Origin: an uncultured Alphaproteobacteria bacterium
Lineage (GTDB): Bacteria > Pseudomonadota > Alphaproteobacteria > RF32 > CAG-239
Length of the DNA: 49,873 nucleotides
Assembly: GCA_949282205.1 (NCBI GenBank)
Contig: CASDOS010000051.1
Location: 1 to 49,873, forward strand
Direction: 5' to 3'
The position numbers were made by a program, and so were the translations under genes. Below the pieces are notes generated by a model. It saw nothing but the letters and a program-made list of their open reading frames with translations. It did not search any database and was not told where the DNA came from. Positions 34,194 through 43,559 of this stretch are shown here, in pieces; within the stretch, counting starts at the first letter, position 1, and each line of letters opens with the position of its first letter.

Positions 34194-35810
34194 ATGGCGC
34201 GCGTGAACCAGACATCTCCCACAAAATCCCCCTCGTCATTTTATATAAATAACGCGCTGGCGCTTTATTTGATAGGTATAATAACCTACCTTCCTTTTCT
34301 GTTCAATTTCATCTGGGGCAACCACGACTGGGAATGGATAAAAACCGGAACACCAATAGACAGCGGCTTATTTGAAGGCAGATTCTCTCAATTCATATTG
34401 CAAAATATTCTATTCAACGGACATATTCTGCCACTTTTAACAATATTAACCGGATTATTTTTTTTCTGTTTTGGCACAATTTTACTCCTCCGCCTATGGG
34501 ACATACCTCCCCAAAATAAATTATACCTGCTCATTGGCACCCTAACCATTACCGCCCCATATACATTATCATGGTTATATTTTACCTTTATAACTTTAAG
34601 TTGTCTATCATGGAGTTGCATAGTTATATTAGCATATTATCTATTGGAAAAAAAGCAGCCCATTAAACTCATAAGTTCAATAATACTGTTCACGCTGGCT
34701 TTAGGAGGTTATCCCCCAGTCATTAACCTTATCGGGGTACTTTTATTCTCGCTAATCCTCAAAGATTTATGCTTAAAAAAGGCAACAGCCTCAAGTATAA
34801 TCCGCAAATACATCTGGCACATAGGCGTTATTGCAATCAGTGGAATTTTGTTTATTATAATCCAGCAAATTTTAAGACACTACGATTTCCAACACACGAC
34901 CTACAATACAGAAGAAATAACAATAAGCCAACTTCCGGCAAAAATATCCTTTTGCCTCCAAGTAATGATAAAACAATTTTTCATAACCACCAGTTTTATC
35001 GGAAAATTATATAAATATTGCGGATTCTGTTTATTTTTACTGAGCACAATAGCTTTATGGCAAAATCTCCCCAAAAAGCTATCAAGCATAAGTTTTTTTA
35101 TTATTGGGGTATTAGGATTACTCTTTTCAAGTGTACTGACCGTATTTTTAACCCCCAATACAGCCCACGTTTTATACGAACCGCGCATTGACTTTTTCGG
35201 TATAATGTACATATATACGTTCGCCATAAGCACACTAATATACGCGCCAAATAATTTCATCCGCAATTTATGCTATATTATCAGCCTTTGCATAATTTTC
35301 ACCAACATCAAAACCCAAGCCTATGCCGCCAAAGTTTGGCAACTTGGTTATCAATCAGAAATGAGATTAATGGAAAGAATTATAAAAAATATAGAACAAC
35401 AGCCTCACTTTAATCCAAACGAAAAATACACTTTTATACAAAGCGGCGCGAGCGATTTTCGCAGTCGTTTTTATCATCAAACCGATAAAAATAAAAAAGA
35501 CGGCTATACTTTGAGTGCTCCATATATTCCGTGGCATCTACCGTCAAAAGCCTATCAATTTTATTATCCGCAAGAATTTGTTTCCGCAGATTTCGATGTA
35601 TATTGGAGCTATATAGATGAAAAACAAATTTCCCTAACCCCTACCCTAATAAAATACCTAAACCAGCAAGCTCGCCCATGGCCGTCATCAAACAGCGTTT
35701 ATGCTTCACCTGAAATAATTATCATAACATTAAGCTATGACGGTAAAATACGAGGCCAAGACTGGATAAACAAACAAATACAAAAATTCCAGCATCCCCA
35801 ACTAAAATAA
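34194..35810 (+). CDS. GtrII-like polytopic glycosyltransferase, paralog 3
   Basis: A 538-residue polytopic membrane protein, third member of the local family. Shared blocks are LFNFIWGNHDWEWIKTGTPI, DSGLFEGRFSQFILQNILFN, GHILPLLTILTGLFF, LALGGYPPVINLIGVLLFS and the C-terminal SLTPTLIKYLNQQARPWPSS with SVYASPEIIIITL. It starts 2 nt after the GtrB-like stop, so the four genes form one unit. As with the others, donor and acceptor are unknown. Confidence 0.8.
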   Translation: MARVNQTSPTKSPSSFYINNALALYLIGIITYLPFLFNFIWGNHDWEWIKTGTPIDSGLFEGRFSQFILQNILFNGHILPLLTILTGLFFFCFGTILLLRLWDIPPQNKLYLLIGTLTITAPYTLSWLYFTFITLSCLSWSCIVILAYYLLEKKQPIKLISSIILFTLALGGYPPVINLIGVLLFSLILKDLCLKKATASSIIRKYIWHIGVIAISGILFIIIQQILRHYDFQHTTYNTEEITISQLPAKISFCLQVMIKQFFITTSFIGKLYKYCGFCLFLLSTIALWQNLPKKLSSISFFIIGVLGLLFSSVLTVFLTPNTAHVLYEPRIDFFGIMYIYTFAISTLIYAPNNFIRNLCYIISLCIIFTNIKTQAYAAKVWQLGYQSEMRLMERIIKNIEQQPHFNPNEKYTFIQSGASDFRSRFYHQTDKNKKDGYTLSAPYIPWHLPSKAYQFYYPQEFVSADFDVYWSYIDEKQISLTPTLIKYLNQQARPWPSSNSVYASPEIIIITLSYDGKIRGQDWINKQIQKFQHPQLK

Positions 35811-35886
35811 AATTATCCTCACATCAAAGAATTTTATTGTCAATGAGGAGAAGCTCGCATAAAATTCGCCCCATAAGGGACAGGAA

Positions 35887-37656
35887 ATGACAGAAACAGA
35901 AAATCAAGAACTCTCAATAGGAGGCAACATTTGGCAGATAGCCGACACGGATGAGCGAAAAACCGAGCTCATGTGCCGAAAATTGGGTTTATCTCCGAAT
36001 TTAAGTAAATTATTAGTATTGCGAGGAATAGATAGCGATACTGCGCCATATTTTCTAAATCCGAAACTCTCTACATCAATGCCCAACCCGAGTATAATGA
36101 AAGACATGGATAAAGCGGCGGAACGTATTGCCGAAGCCATCATAAAGCATGAAAAAATCGGGATTATCGGCGACTATGATGTTGACGGAGCCACATCGAC
36201 TTCCGTATTAAGATTATTTCTAACTTACAACAATATTGAAACCACCGTTCATATTCCGGAACGAGAAGAAGGCTACGGTCCGAGCGATTTGGCTTTCCAA
36301 GAGTTTTCTGATTTCGGCGCGGACTTAGTCATTACCGTAGACTGCGGAACAACAGCTTTTGAAGTATTGGAACGCGGCGCAGAGAAGTTTGAAATAATTG
36401 TTCTAGACCACCATGAAGCAGAAACCAAACTCCCCAAGGTATATGCTGTTGTCAATCCCAAGCGCTTAGACCAAAGCGACGAGCACCCAGACTTAGGCTA
36501 TATGGCAGCTGTTGGAGTTGTTTTTATGACGATTGTTGCGGTCAATCGTTTATTAAGAGAAAAGAACTTTTACACCGCAGATCACCCGGAACCCAACTTA
36601 ATGCAATGGTTGGATTTAGTAGCTTTAGGCACGGTCTGCGATGTTGTAACCTTATTAGGGATAAATCGCGCGTATGTAACGCAAGGCTTAAAAATAATGT
36701 CCAACCGTCAAAATTTAGGTTTAAGAACCTTAGCAGATTTATCGGGAATAAATGAAAAACCGGATGCATATCATTTAGGTTTTGTATTAGGACCGAGAAT
36801 AAACGCGGGAGGTCGTGTCGGAAAAGCGAGTGTCGGTAGCAGATTGCTATGCTCGATTAACCCGATAGAAGCGCAAAAATTAGCCGAAGAGCTCAATACC
36901 TTCAATCAAGAGCGCAAAGATATAGAATGTTTCGTATTAGAACAATCCATTGAGATATTAGAGGGAACTCCGCAAAACTGGCCTATGGCCTTTGTCTATA
37001 ACAAAGGTTGGCATCAAGGGGTTATCGGCATTGTTGCCGGAAAATTAAAAGAACGCTACAATTTACCGGCTTTTGTAATGAGCATTGAAGAAGATGAAGT
37101 CAAAGGCTCTGCGCGCTCGATTCCCGGCATAGACTTGGGAGCGTTAATTATATCCGCCAAAGAAAAAGGCGTCATAACCAAAGGCGGCGGCCACACCATG
37201 GCGGCAGGCTTTTCCCTAACCGAAGAACAAATTCCCCTATTTGAACAATTCGCGGGAGAATATATTGCCCAAAGTTTGAATAATACCAAACCGCATCCGA
37301 TATTAAATATAGACTTAAGCCTAAATTTAACCGCCGCAAATAACAATTTATGTGAAGAAATAGAAAAACTAAAACCATTTGGCACAGGCAATCCGGAACC
37401 ATTAATATTAATTCGGAATGTATATTTCGAAAAGCCATACATTATCGGTAGCGGACATATTAAGTGCGAATTAAGCACCATAACCAAAGAACGATTAACA
37501 GCCATAGCTTTTAAGATTGCCGATACGGAAATGGGTAAAGAAATTTTAAGCAAACGCCATGATTGTTATGATGTTGTCGGCAACTTACGTTTCAATCATT
37601 GGAACAATCGAACCACACTACAATTTATGATTACGGACATTAAGAGGGCAAGATGA
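35887..37656 (+). CDS. recJ: Single-stranded-DNA-specific exonuclease RecJ
   Basis: A 5'-3' exonuclease of the DHH superfamily used in recombination and mismatch repair. The 589-residue length is typical. Motifs are GDYDVDGATSTSVL (residues 95-108), VITVDCGTTAFEV, the DHH at 174-176 (VLDHHEAETKLP), LGYMAAVGVVF, and the DHHA1 part with KGGGHTMAAGFSL, plus an OB-fold end with LKPFGTGNPEPL. The final codons overlap the DUF502 start by 4 nt (ATGA). It is separated from the glycosyltransferase cluster by 76 nt. Confidence 0.96.
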   Translation: MTETENQELSIGGNIWQIADTDERKTELMCRKLGLSPNLSKLLVLRGIDSDTAPYFLNPKLSTSMPNPSIMKDMDKAAERIAEAIIKHEKIGIIGDYDVDGATSTSVLRLFLTYNNIETTVHIPEREEGYGPSDLAFQEFSDFGADLVITVDCGTTAFEVLERGAEKFEIIVLDHHEAETKLPKVYAVVNPKRLDQSDEHPDLGYMAAVGVVFMTIVAVNRLLREKNFYTADHPEPNLMQWLDLVALGTVCDVVTLLGINRAYVTQGLKIMSNRQNLGLRTLADLSGINEKPDAYHLGFVLGPRINAGGRVGKASVGSRLLCSINPIEAQKLAEELNTFNQERKDIECFVLEQSIEILEGTPQNWPMAFVYNKGWHQGVIGIVAGKLKERYNLPAFVMSIEEDEVKGSARSIPGIDLGALIISAKEKGVITKGGGHTMAAGFSLTEEQIPLFEQFAGEYIAQSLNNTKPHPILNIDLSLNLTAANNNLCEEIEKLKPFGTGNPEPLILIRNVYFEKPYIIGSGHIKCELSTITKERLTAIAFKIADTEMGKEILSKRHDCYDVVGNLRFNHWNNRTTLQFMITDIKRAR

Positions 37657-38378
37657 AAAAATCTCAAATCAAAAAACTACGCAAAACCATTGAACAAAAA
37701 CAAAATAAGCCGAACTTTTTCGGCTATGTAATTTCCAAACTAAAGACCTATTTATTCACGGGTATTTTAGTAACCGCCCCCGTAACCATCACTTTTTACA
37801 TGGCGTATGAATTATTTATCTGGATGGATAAATGGACACGCGCATTAATTCCGCCGCAAGTTGTTGCGCATGAACTAATTCCATACATCCCGGGAGTTGG
37901 TGTAGTTATGCTGATTGCCGGTCTTATAGTCATCGGGATGTTCACCACCGGTTTCATTGGCGGTTTCTTCGTACGTTTAGGCGATTACATTGTTTCAAAG
38001 ATGCCTTTAATTTCAAGTATTTATTCGTTATTAAAGCAATTATTTGAAACGATTTTCTCTCAAAAATCGAAATCTTTCAAAGAGGCGGTATTATTGGAAT
38101 ACCCACGCAAAGGTATTTGGATAATTGGCTTTTTAGCCGGAGATACGACCGGAGAATTGGCCCATAAGCTACACAACAAAAAAATGCTAAGTATTTTTGT
38201 TCCAACAACACCAAACCCGACATCCGGTTTTTTAATTATCGTACCTGCAGAAGACGTCATAAAACTAAATATGAGTGTAGAAGATGCATTAAAATATGTA
38301 GTATCTTGCGGTATAGTTGTTCCGGAAGAAGAAAAGGAAAATTTCAAGCGTAAAGCCCTTGACAAACACCCGCAATAG
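37653..38378 (+). CDS. DUF502 family inner-membrane protein
   Basis: A 241-residue protein with two membrane helices (about 30-52 and 84-106). The family motifs are TGILVTAPVTITFYMAYELF, IPGVGVVMLIAGLIVIGMFT, PLISSIYSLLKQLFETIFSQ and VFVPTTPNPTSGFLIIVPAE. The function is unknown; plant COV1 proteins are distant relatives. The ATG overlaps the recJ stop, so translation is coupled. RecJ and DUF502 are adjacent in this genome for no reason I can read from the sequence. Confidence 0.92.
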   Translation: MKKSQIKKLRKTIEQKQNKPNFFGYVISKLKTYLFTGILVTAPVTITFYMAYELFIWMDKWTRALIPPQVVAHELIPYIPGVGVVMLIAGLIVIGMFTTGFIGGFFVRLGDYIVSKMPLISSIYSLLKQLFETIFSQKSKSFKEAVLLEYPRKGIWIIGFLAGDTTGELAHKLHNKKMLSIFVPTTPNPTSGFLIIVPAEDVIKLNMSVEDALKYVVSCGIVVPEEEKENFKRKALDKHPQ

Positions 38379-38411
38379 GTTTTTAATCACGCTGAAAGTG
38401 ATAACAAGATA

Positions 38412-38466
38412 TCGCTTTGTGTGGATTTAACCTAACTTGTCCGACACCTGATAGGACTAAACAAGG
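38412..38466 (+). promoter_or_regulatory. SAM-II-like riboswitch upstream of metK
   Basis: The leader contains GTGT (38420-38423) and ACAC (38444-38447) as stem P1. The loop GGATTTAACC (38423-38432) matches the conserved SAM-II loop GAUUUAACC. GTCC (38439-38442) can pair with GGAC (38454-38457) to form the pseudoknot, followed by CTAAACAAGG (38457-38466), close to the SAM-II 3' element GCUAAAAAGG, which includes the ribosome site. SAM binding would hide AAGG and lower translation of metK. The class is known mainly from alphaproteobacteria. Matched from memory; no covariance model was run. Confidence 0.72.
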
Positions 38467-38475
38467 AGAACTAAA

Positions 38476-39510
38476 ATGAACAGGACTGCGGAATATGTGT
38501 CCCTTGGACACCCTGATAAGATTGCCGATTATCTCTCAAGCTATCTTTTAGATGAATGTATCAAGCAAGATAAAAAAGTGCGTTACGCCGTAGAAGTAAT
38601 GGTCAAGAATAACAACATCATCTTCGGCGGAGAAGTAAGCGGTAAAGTTAAAATCGGAAATTTAACCGATATAGCCAAACAGGCTCTGCGTGAAATCGGC
38701 TATGATGAAGAATACAGCCAAATTTGGCAAACAAACGCTATTGACATCAATCAGATAAAAGTAACCAACCTCATCAGTGCTCAATCAGAAGAAATAGGTC
38801 AAGGCATTGACGCAAACGGTTGGGGGGATCAAGGCGTATTTGTGGGCTATGCAGAAAAGAGCCAAGGATTAATAAATCAAGAACTTTATCTGGCCCAAAA
38901 ACTAAATCATGCCCTTTATGAAAAAGCTCAAACTTCTGAAAATCTAGGCTTAGATATAAAAACCCAGATAACCCTAAATGAACAAGGCAAAATTATAACC
39001 GCTATTGCCGCTATTCCAATGCTTGAGCCTGAGGATTTGAGTACATTTATCATAAATGTATTAGAACAAAAGCCACAAAATTTAATCATCAACGGAACAG
39101 GTTGCTATCGTTGCCACTCATCGATTGCCGATTGCGGTATAACCGGCAGAAAATTAGCTTGCGATTTCTACTCCACTGCCTGCCCTGTCGGTGGCGGTTC
39201 TCCGTGGACGAAAGACCCAAGTAAGGCTGATTTAACCTTAAATTTATATGCGCGAAAATTAGCAATACAATACCTTGAAGACAATGACGCTTGCTACGTT
39301 TATTTATCTTCGTGCATCGGGAAGTCGCAACTTCCGAGTGCTGTCATCAAAACAATAAAGGCTGGAGAAGTTAAGATTGCGAATATCAGTCCGAATTGTG
39401 AACCGAAAACAGTCATTGAAGAATTAAAACTAGCTCGCCCGATATATAAAGAACTATGTCGCAAAGGCTTAATGAGTTACTTTGATAACCAAGGAAACCC
39501 GACAATTTAA
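38476..39510 (+). CDS. metK: Divergent S-adenosylmethionine synthetase
   Basis: MetK makes S-adenosylmethionine from ATP and methionine. Retained features are SLGHPDKIADYLS (usual SEGHPDKIADQIS), FGGEVSG, GWGDQGVFVGYA (usual GAGDQGLMFGYA), IADCGITGRKLACD and the phosphate loop TKDPSKAD. The changes are notable. The usual GGGAFSGKDPxKVDRSAAY region reads GGGSPWTKDPSKADLTLNLY, the DTYGG segment reads DFYST, and the C-terminal GHFGR motif is missing. The protein is 344 residues instead of about 385. Catalytic His, Asp and Lys residues appear kept, and a SAM-II-like element precedes it, so it is probably active. It may be the lineage's normal MetK or a second type. Confidence 0.88.
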   Translation: MNRTAEYVSLGHPDKIADYLSSYLLDECIKQDKKVRYAVEVMVKNNNIIFGGEVSGKVKIGNLTDIAKQALREIGYDEEYSQIWQTNAIDINQIKVTNLISAQSEEIGQGIDANGWGDQGVFVGYAEKSQGLINQELYLAQKLNHALYEKAQTSENLGLDIKTQITLNEQGKIITAIAAIPMLEPEDLSTFIINVLEQKPQNLIINGTGCYRCHSSIADCGITGRKLACDFYSTACPVGGGSPWTKDPSKADLTLNLYARKLAIQYLEDNDACYVYLSSCIGKSQLPSAVIKTIKAGEVKIANISPNCEPKTVIEELKLARPIYKELCRKGLMSYFDNQGNPTI

Positions 39511-39547
39511 CCATATAGATGGGAAAAATCCATACAAAATCAAAACA

Positions 39548-39577
39548 AAAAAAGGAGCGATAAAATCGCTCCTTTCC
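39548..39577 (-). terminator. Bidirectional terminator between metK and the SPFH gene
   Basis: The stem AAAGGAGCGA / TCGCTCCTTT with a 5-nt loop is followed on the minus strand by seven T and on the plus strand by CCTTT. It stands between convergent genes and fits the minus-strand SPFH gene best. Confidence 0.88.
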
Positions 39578-39596
39578 TTTAGTTTAGACTTAACTC

Positions 39597-41120
39597 CTAT
39601 TTCTTAGAAGTCTTACCTGTGTTTGCATCGTCAGCATCTTTTTTCTTAATTACCTTATTAAGAATCTGCTGTCCCGCTTCAGAACCTGCCAATGCTTCAA
39701 GCATAGCTCCTAAGCTCTGTCCACCTTTAGCAGAGAAGAGTTCCATTACGGAACTAAGTCCTTCATTCAAATTACCTCCAGCATTGGCAATAATCTTGAT
39801 ATCTGCATTACCCAAGTTCTTAGCCTGTTCAACACCGACTTCTTTGAGAGCATCAACTTGTCTGATTTCAATCAAATACTTCTGATAACCCGGGTTATTA
39901 CCGATTTCCTTAGCCAATTCAATTTGAGGAGCCACTTCCGCGTTACCAAGTTTTTCTTTAGCTGTAGCTTCTGCAGCACCTTTAGCCTCAATACCTTCTG
40001 CTTCTTTTTTAGTCGCAACCAAAGTAGCTTCTGCCTCTTTAGTTTTCTTTACATAAGCAGCCTGAGCATCATGGGTTGCAGCTTTTTCGTTCTGTTCAGC
40101 CACCAATACTTTAGCTTCAGCCTCAATTTTCTGAGCTTCTTTTTGTTGTCCGGCAACAATAACGCCTGCTTCAGCTTCAATACGTTGTTTATCTTTGCCG
40201 GCATTAGCCTTGATAACAACTTCTTGCTTATCAATCTCAGCCTGACGCACAGTCTTAACTTGGATAACATCCATGTCTTTTTCCTGTGTAAGTTTCTTTT
40301 GCTCTGCAATCTCTTGCTTAGATTTTTCCTGAGCAATACCGACAGCTTTTTCTTGATCAGCAGTACGCTTACCAACCTCTTCAGCTTTTTCCTGTTCCTT
40401 AATAGCAATAGCCTTTTCAGCAGCAATCTCAGCTTCACGCGCAGCCTGATTATTCTTAGCCACTTCCTTACGAGATTCCATATCAATAAAAGATTTCTTC
40501 TTTTCCATGACATTGGAGATAACTTTTTCGCCACCTTTATCTCGAACATCCATAAGCTCAATACTCTTAACCGGTACAATACCCCATTCTTTAAGGTTTT
40601 CTTTTACCTCATCGGTAAACTTCTCACCATAAACAGAACGTTGCACCATAATTTGATCCAAATTATCATTTGCCAAGATAGAACGCACAGCACTTTGCAC
40701 AATATTGGTCAAATGCTCTTGAAGAGTATCAAGATCTTCAATACGAGAAGCTGCTTGACGATAATCAGCAATACGGAAAAAGGCAGTCACATCCACCACA
40801 AACGGAAGCTTATCCTTGTCATACGCCTCATAATCTTCCAGTTTAACCGAGAAGTTAGAAAGAGGAAGAACCTGCACTTCAACACCCCAAATCGGCATCC
40901 AAATCGGAATTTTGTAATAGACATTACCGGCCGTTTCATCTTTGCTGAGATCAGCATTAGGCTGTCCATAGATATCCGTTGATTTCGTACGCCTTACAAC
41001 ATGAACTTCGGAAGGTTTTACCACACGTCTTAAAGACAAAATCCATTTGATGATGAACAACACAATCACTACCGCAATGGCTATGCCAATCCACGGTAAA
41101 TAAGTCATAAACTCATTCAT
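39597..41120 (-). CDS. SPFH/flotillin-like membrane protein
   Basis: A 507-residue protein with one N-terminal membrane helix (about 6-27), an SPFH/Band 7 domain (about 30-210, with SEVHVVRRTKS, PFVVDVTAFFRIADYRQAAS and EWGIVPVKSIELMDVRDKGG), and a long Ala/Glu/Lys-rich coiled coil (about 215-400). A Gly/Ala-containing tail ends in KKDADDANTGKTSKK. This is the flotillin (YuaG/FloT, YqiK-like) layout. Such proteins form large membrane-bound oligomers and affect membrane organisation. No NfeD partner gene is adjacent. The gene lies between metK and dnaK and reads away from dnaK. Confidence 0.93.
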   Translation of the reverse strand: MNEFMTYLPWIGIAIAVVIVLFIIKWILSLRRVVKPSEVHVVRRTKSTDIYGQPNADLSKDETAGNVYYKIPIWMPIWGVEVQVLPLSNFSVKLEDYEAYDKDKLPFVVDVTAFFRIADYRQAASRIEDLDTLQEHLTNIVQSAVRSILANDNLDQIMVQRSVYGEKFTDEVKENLKEWGIVPVKSIELMDVRDKGGEKVISNVMEKKKSFIDMESRKEVAKNNQAAREAEIAAEKAIAIKEQEKAEEVGKRTADQEKAVGIAQEKSKQEIAEQKKLTQEKDMDVIQVKTVRQAEIDKQEVVIKANAGKDKQRIEAEAGVIVAGQQKEAQKIEAEAKVLVAEQNEKAATHDAQAAYVKKTKEAEATLVATKKEAEGIEAKGAAEATAKEKLGNAEVAPQIELAKEIGNNPGYQKYLIEIRQVDALKEVGVEQAKNLGNADIKIIANAGGNLNEGLSSVMELFSAKGGQSLGAMLEALAGSEAGQQILNKVIKKKDADDANTGKTSKK

Positions 41121-41320
41121 AAAAATTTAAATTTAATTTAGTGAAACAATAATTTTATTTGTCGGCAACAGATATACAAAACAAAAATTACTTTGTCAAG
41201 CATTTTGTCAAAGGGTTTTATTTTTTCATATAACAGAGAATAGTAAGCGCAATTACGGGCTCTTTTCATCTAAGTCATTTAAAAATTTTAAAAAATTTGC
41301 ATTTTTTTAGCCTTACCCTA

Positions 41321-41349
41321 TTGCTTAGGAAAAAAGTGCTCCCTATATA
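41321..41349 (+). promoter_or_regulatory. Promoter of dnaK (sigma70, with overlapping heat-shock-like sequence)
   Basis: TTGCTT (41321-41326), a 17-nt spacer and TATATA (41344-41349) give a good sigma70 promoter. Within it, CTTAGGA followed after 10 nt by CCCTATAT resembles the RpoH (sigma32) pattern CTTGAAA / CCCCATNT. Use by both sigma factors is plausible for a heat-shock gene but is only inferred. The dnaK ATG is about 45 nt downstream. Confidence 0.62.
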
Positions 41350-41393
41350 AGGTAACAGAAAGATTTTATAAACGTAATTAAAGGATTTAAGAA

Positions 41394-43319
41394 ATGAGCA
41401 ATAAAGTATTAGGTATTGACTTAGGTACAACCAACTCCTGCTTTGCGATTATGGAAGGCGGGGAGCCGAAGGTACTGGAGAATTCCGAAGGAGCAAGAAC
41501 AACCCCGTCAATGGTTGCTTTTACAGATACGGAAACTTTGGTAGGTTATCCTGCAAAACGTCAAGCAGTAACCAATCCGGAGAACACTCTGTTCGCGATT
41601 AAGCGTTTGATTGGTCGTCGTTATGATTCTCCGGAAGTTGCAAAAGACAAGCAACTTGTTCCGTTCAAGATTATTGAAGGCGACAATGGTGACGCTTGGG
41701 TAGAAGTTAAGGGCAAAAAATACGCTCCATCACAAATTTCTGCCATTGTTTTGCAAAAGATTAAAGAATATGCAGAAAGCTATCTTGGCGAAAAGATAGA
41801 AAAAGCCGTTATTACTGTACCGGCATACTTTAATGACTCTCAACGTCAAGCAACAAAAGACGCCGGTAAGATTGCCGGACTTGATGTATTGCGTATCATC
41901 AACGAACCGACCGCCGCTGCATTGGCTTATGGTATGGATAAAAAAACCTCGGGTACGATTGCCGTTTATGACCTCGGTGGCGGTACGTTTGATATTTCAA
42001 TTTTGGAAATCGGTGATGGCGTATTTGAAGTTAAATCGACAAACGGTGATACATTCTTAGGCGGTGAAGACTTCGACCAACGCTTAGTAAATTATTTGGC
42101 CGATGAATTCAAGAAAGAAAACAACATTGATTTGAAATCAGACCGTTTGGCATTACAACGTTTGAAAGAAGCCGCAGAAAAGGCTAAAATTGAATTATCA
42201 TCAACAACTCAAACCGAAATTAATTTACCGTTTATCACAGCAGACATGAGTACCGGCACACCGATTCCGAAGCACTTAAATATGAAATTAACGCGTGCGA
42301 AATTGGAATCAATCGTTGAAGATTTGATTGAAAGAACAGTTGAACCTTGTAAAAAAGCCATGGCCGATGCGGGAATTAAACCGTCTGACATCAGCGAAGT
42401 TATCTTGGTTGGTGGTATGACTCGTATGCCGAAAGTACAAGAAAAAGTAAAAGAAATCTTTGGAAAAGAACCGCACAAAGGCGTTAACCCTGATGAAGTT
42501 GTTGCCGTTGGAGCATCAATTCAAGGCGGTGTATTAATGGGAGATGTCAAAGACGTATTGTTGTTGGATGTAACACCGTTGTCTTTAGGTATTGAAACCT
42601 TAGGTGGCGTATTTACACGCTTGATTGATAGAAACACAACCATTCCGACACGCAAATCCCAAGTATTTTCAACCGCAGAAGATGGTCAAACCGCCGTTAC
42701 AATTCGAGTATTCCAAGGTGAACGTGAAATGGCTGCCGATAACAAATTACTCGGACAATTTGACCTGGTAGGAATTCCTCCGTCACCGCGTGGTATGCCG
42801 CAAATTGAAGTAACATTTGATATTGACGCCAACGGTATTGTAAATGTTTCTGCAAAAGATAAAGCGACCAATAAAGAACAAGCCATTCGCATTCAAGCAT
42901 CCGGTGGATTATCTGATGCCGATATTGAAAAGATGGTAAAAGACGCCGAAGCCAATGCTGAAGCTGATAAGAAGAAGAAAGAATTGATTGAAGCTAAAAA
43001 CCAAGCTGAAGGATTAATTCACACCACGGAAAAGACCTTAAAAGAAAATTCAGACAAGATTTCTTCTGCCGATAAAGAAGCGATTGAATCAGCTATTACC
43101 GCATTAAAAGGCGTAATGGAAAGTGAAGATGTTGCTGCAATTAAAGAAAAATCAGACGCTTTAATGCAGGCTTCATTAAAACTAGGTGAAGCTATGTACA
43201 AAGCTCAAGGAGCTGCTGCTGGTGCCGCCGGAGCCCAAGGCGCAGAACAAGGCGCTCCGGAAGCAGAAACAAAGAAAGACGACAACGTTGTTGACGCTGA
43301 CTTTGAAGAAGTTAAATAA
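41394..43319 (+). CDS. dnaK: Chaperone protein DnaK (Hsp70)
   Basis: The ATP-dependent Hsp70 chaperone. The 641-residue protein starts [20 protein letters not shown] and has [45 protein letters not shown] and [11 protein letters not shown] in the ATPase domain. The linker [19 protein letters not shown] leads to the substrate-binding domain, and an Ala/Gly-rich tail ends with [11 protein letters not shown], the usual acidic end. AAGGA precedes the ATG. dnaJ, which often follows, is not here; a trimeric autotransporter gene follows instead. Together with the repeat flanking that gene, this raises the possibility that a dnaK-dnaJ neighbourhood was interrupted, but loss of dnaJ cannot be judged from one window. 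Confidence 0.98.
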   Translation: MSNKVLGIDLGTTNSCFAIMEGGEPKVLENSEGARTTPSMVAFTDTETLVGYPAKRQAVTNPENTLFAIKRLIGRRYDSPEVAKDKQLVPFKIIEGDNGDAWVEVKGKKYAPSQISAIVLQKIKEYAESYLGEKIEKAVITVPAYFNDSQRQATKDAGKIAGLDVLRIINEPTAAALAYGMDKKTSGTIAVYDLGGGTFDISILEIGDGVFEVKSTNGDTFLGGEDFDQRLVNYLADEFKKENNIDLKSDRLALQRLKEAAEKAKIELSSTTQTEINLPFITADMSTGTPIPKHLNMKLTRAKLESIVEDLIERTVEPCKKAMADAGIKPSDISEVILVGGMTRMPKVQEKVKEIFGKEPHKGVNPDEVVAVGASIQGGVLMGDVKDVLLLDVTPLSLGIETLGGVFTRLIDRNTTIPTRKSQVFSTAEDGQTAVTIRVFQGEREMAADNKLLGQFDLVGIPPSPRGMPQIEVTFDIDANGIVNVSAKDKATNKEQAIRIQASGGLSDADIEKMVKDAEANAEADKKKKELIEAKNQAEGLIHTTEKTLKENSDKISSADKEAIESAITALKGVMESEDVAAIKEKSDALMQASLKLGEAMYKAQGAAAGAAGAQGAEQGAPEAETKKDDNVVDADFEEVK

Positions 43320-43343
43320 TCAACTTCAACCATCAAAAAAGAA

Positions 43344-43372
43344 CGCAGGCTTAAAAACCTGCGGCTTTTTTT
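43344..43372 (+). terminator. Terminator after dnaK; first copy of a 28-bp direct repeat
   Basis: CGCAGG (43344-43349) pairs with CCTGCG (43358-43363), followed by GC and seven T. The 28 bases from 43344 to 43371 recur exactly at 46940-46967, after the trimeric autotransporter gene. Confidence 0.9.
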
Positions 43373-43381
43373 ACCAAAAAA

Positions 43382-43510
43382 CCGGCACATCAGACGACCG
43401 TTAGATTTGTCGGAATATGCTCTGTTGCTTTTTATAATAGAATCAATCCGTTAAAAAAACGTAAATGCAACAATAAAATATGCAAATCTAACGGTCGTTT
43501 GTTTTGCCGG
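43382..43510. repeat. Imperfect 28-bp inverted repeat flanking a 73-bp centre
   Basis: The left arm 43382-43409 and the right arm 43483-43510 match in 25 of 28 positions as inverted copies. The inner 16 bp are perfect (ACGACCGTTAGATTTG and its complement). Short further matches in the centre (TGTTGC and GCAACA) extend the possible hairpin. The element has no ORF and is the size of a small MITE or a large regulatory hairpin. It sits between dnaK and the autotransporter. I see no target-site duplication. Confidence 0.75.
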
Positions 43511-43559
43511 AACAAAGAGAGCAACACACTGATTTAGCGTCAAAAAAAAGGACACAACC

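Noticed and set aside
38379..38475. SAM/SAH-type riboswitch (common upstream of metK in some alphaproteobacteria)
   Set aside because: I do not see its conserved core, whereas the GATTTAACC and CTAAA...AAGG elements of SAM-II are present.
39858..40982. A 374-codon plus-strand ORF opposite the SPFH gene
   Set aside because: It is rich in Phe, Leu, Ser and His because it is complementary to Lys/Glu/Ala codons of the coiled coil. It has no start signals.
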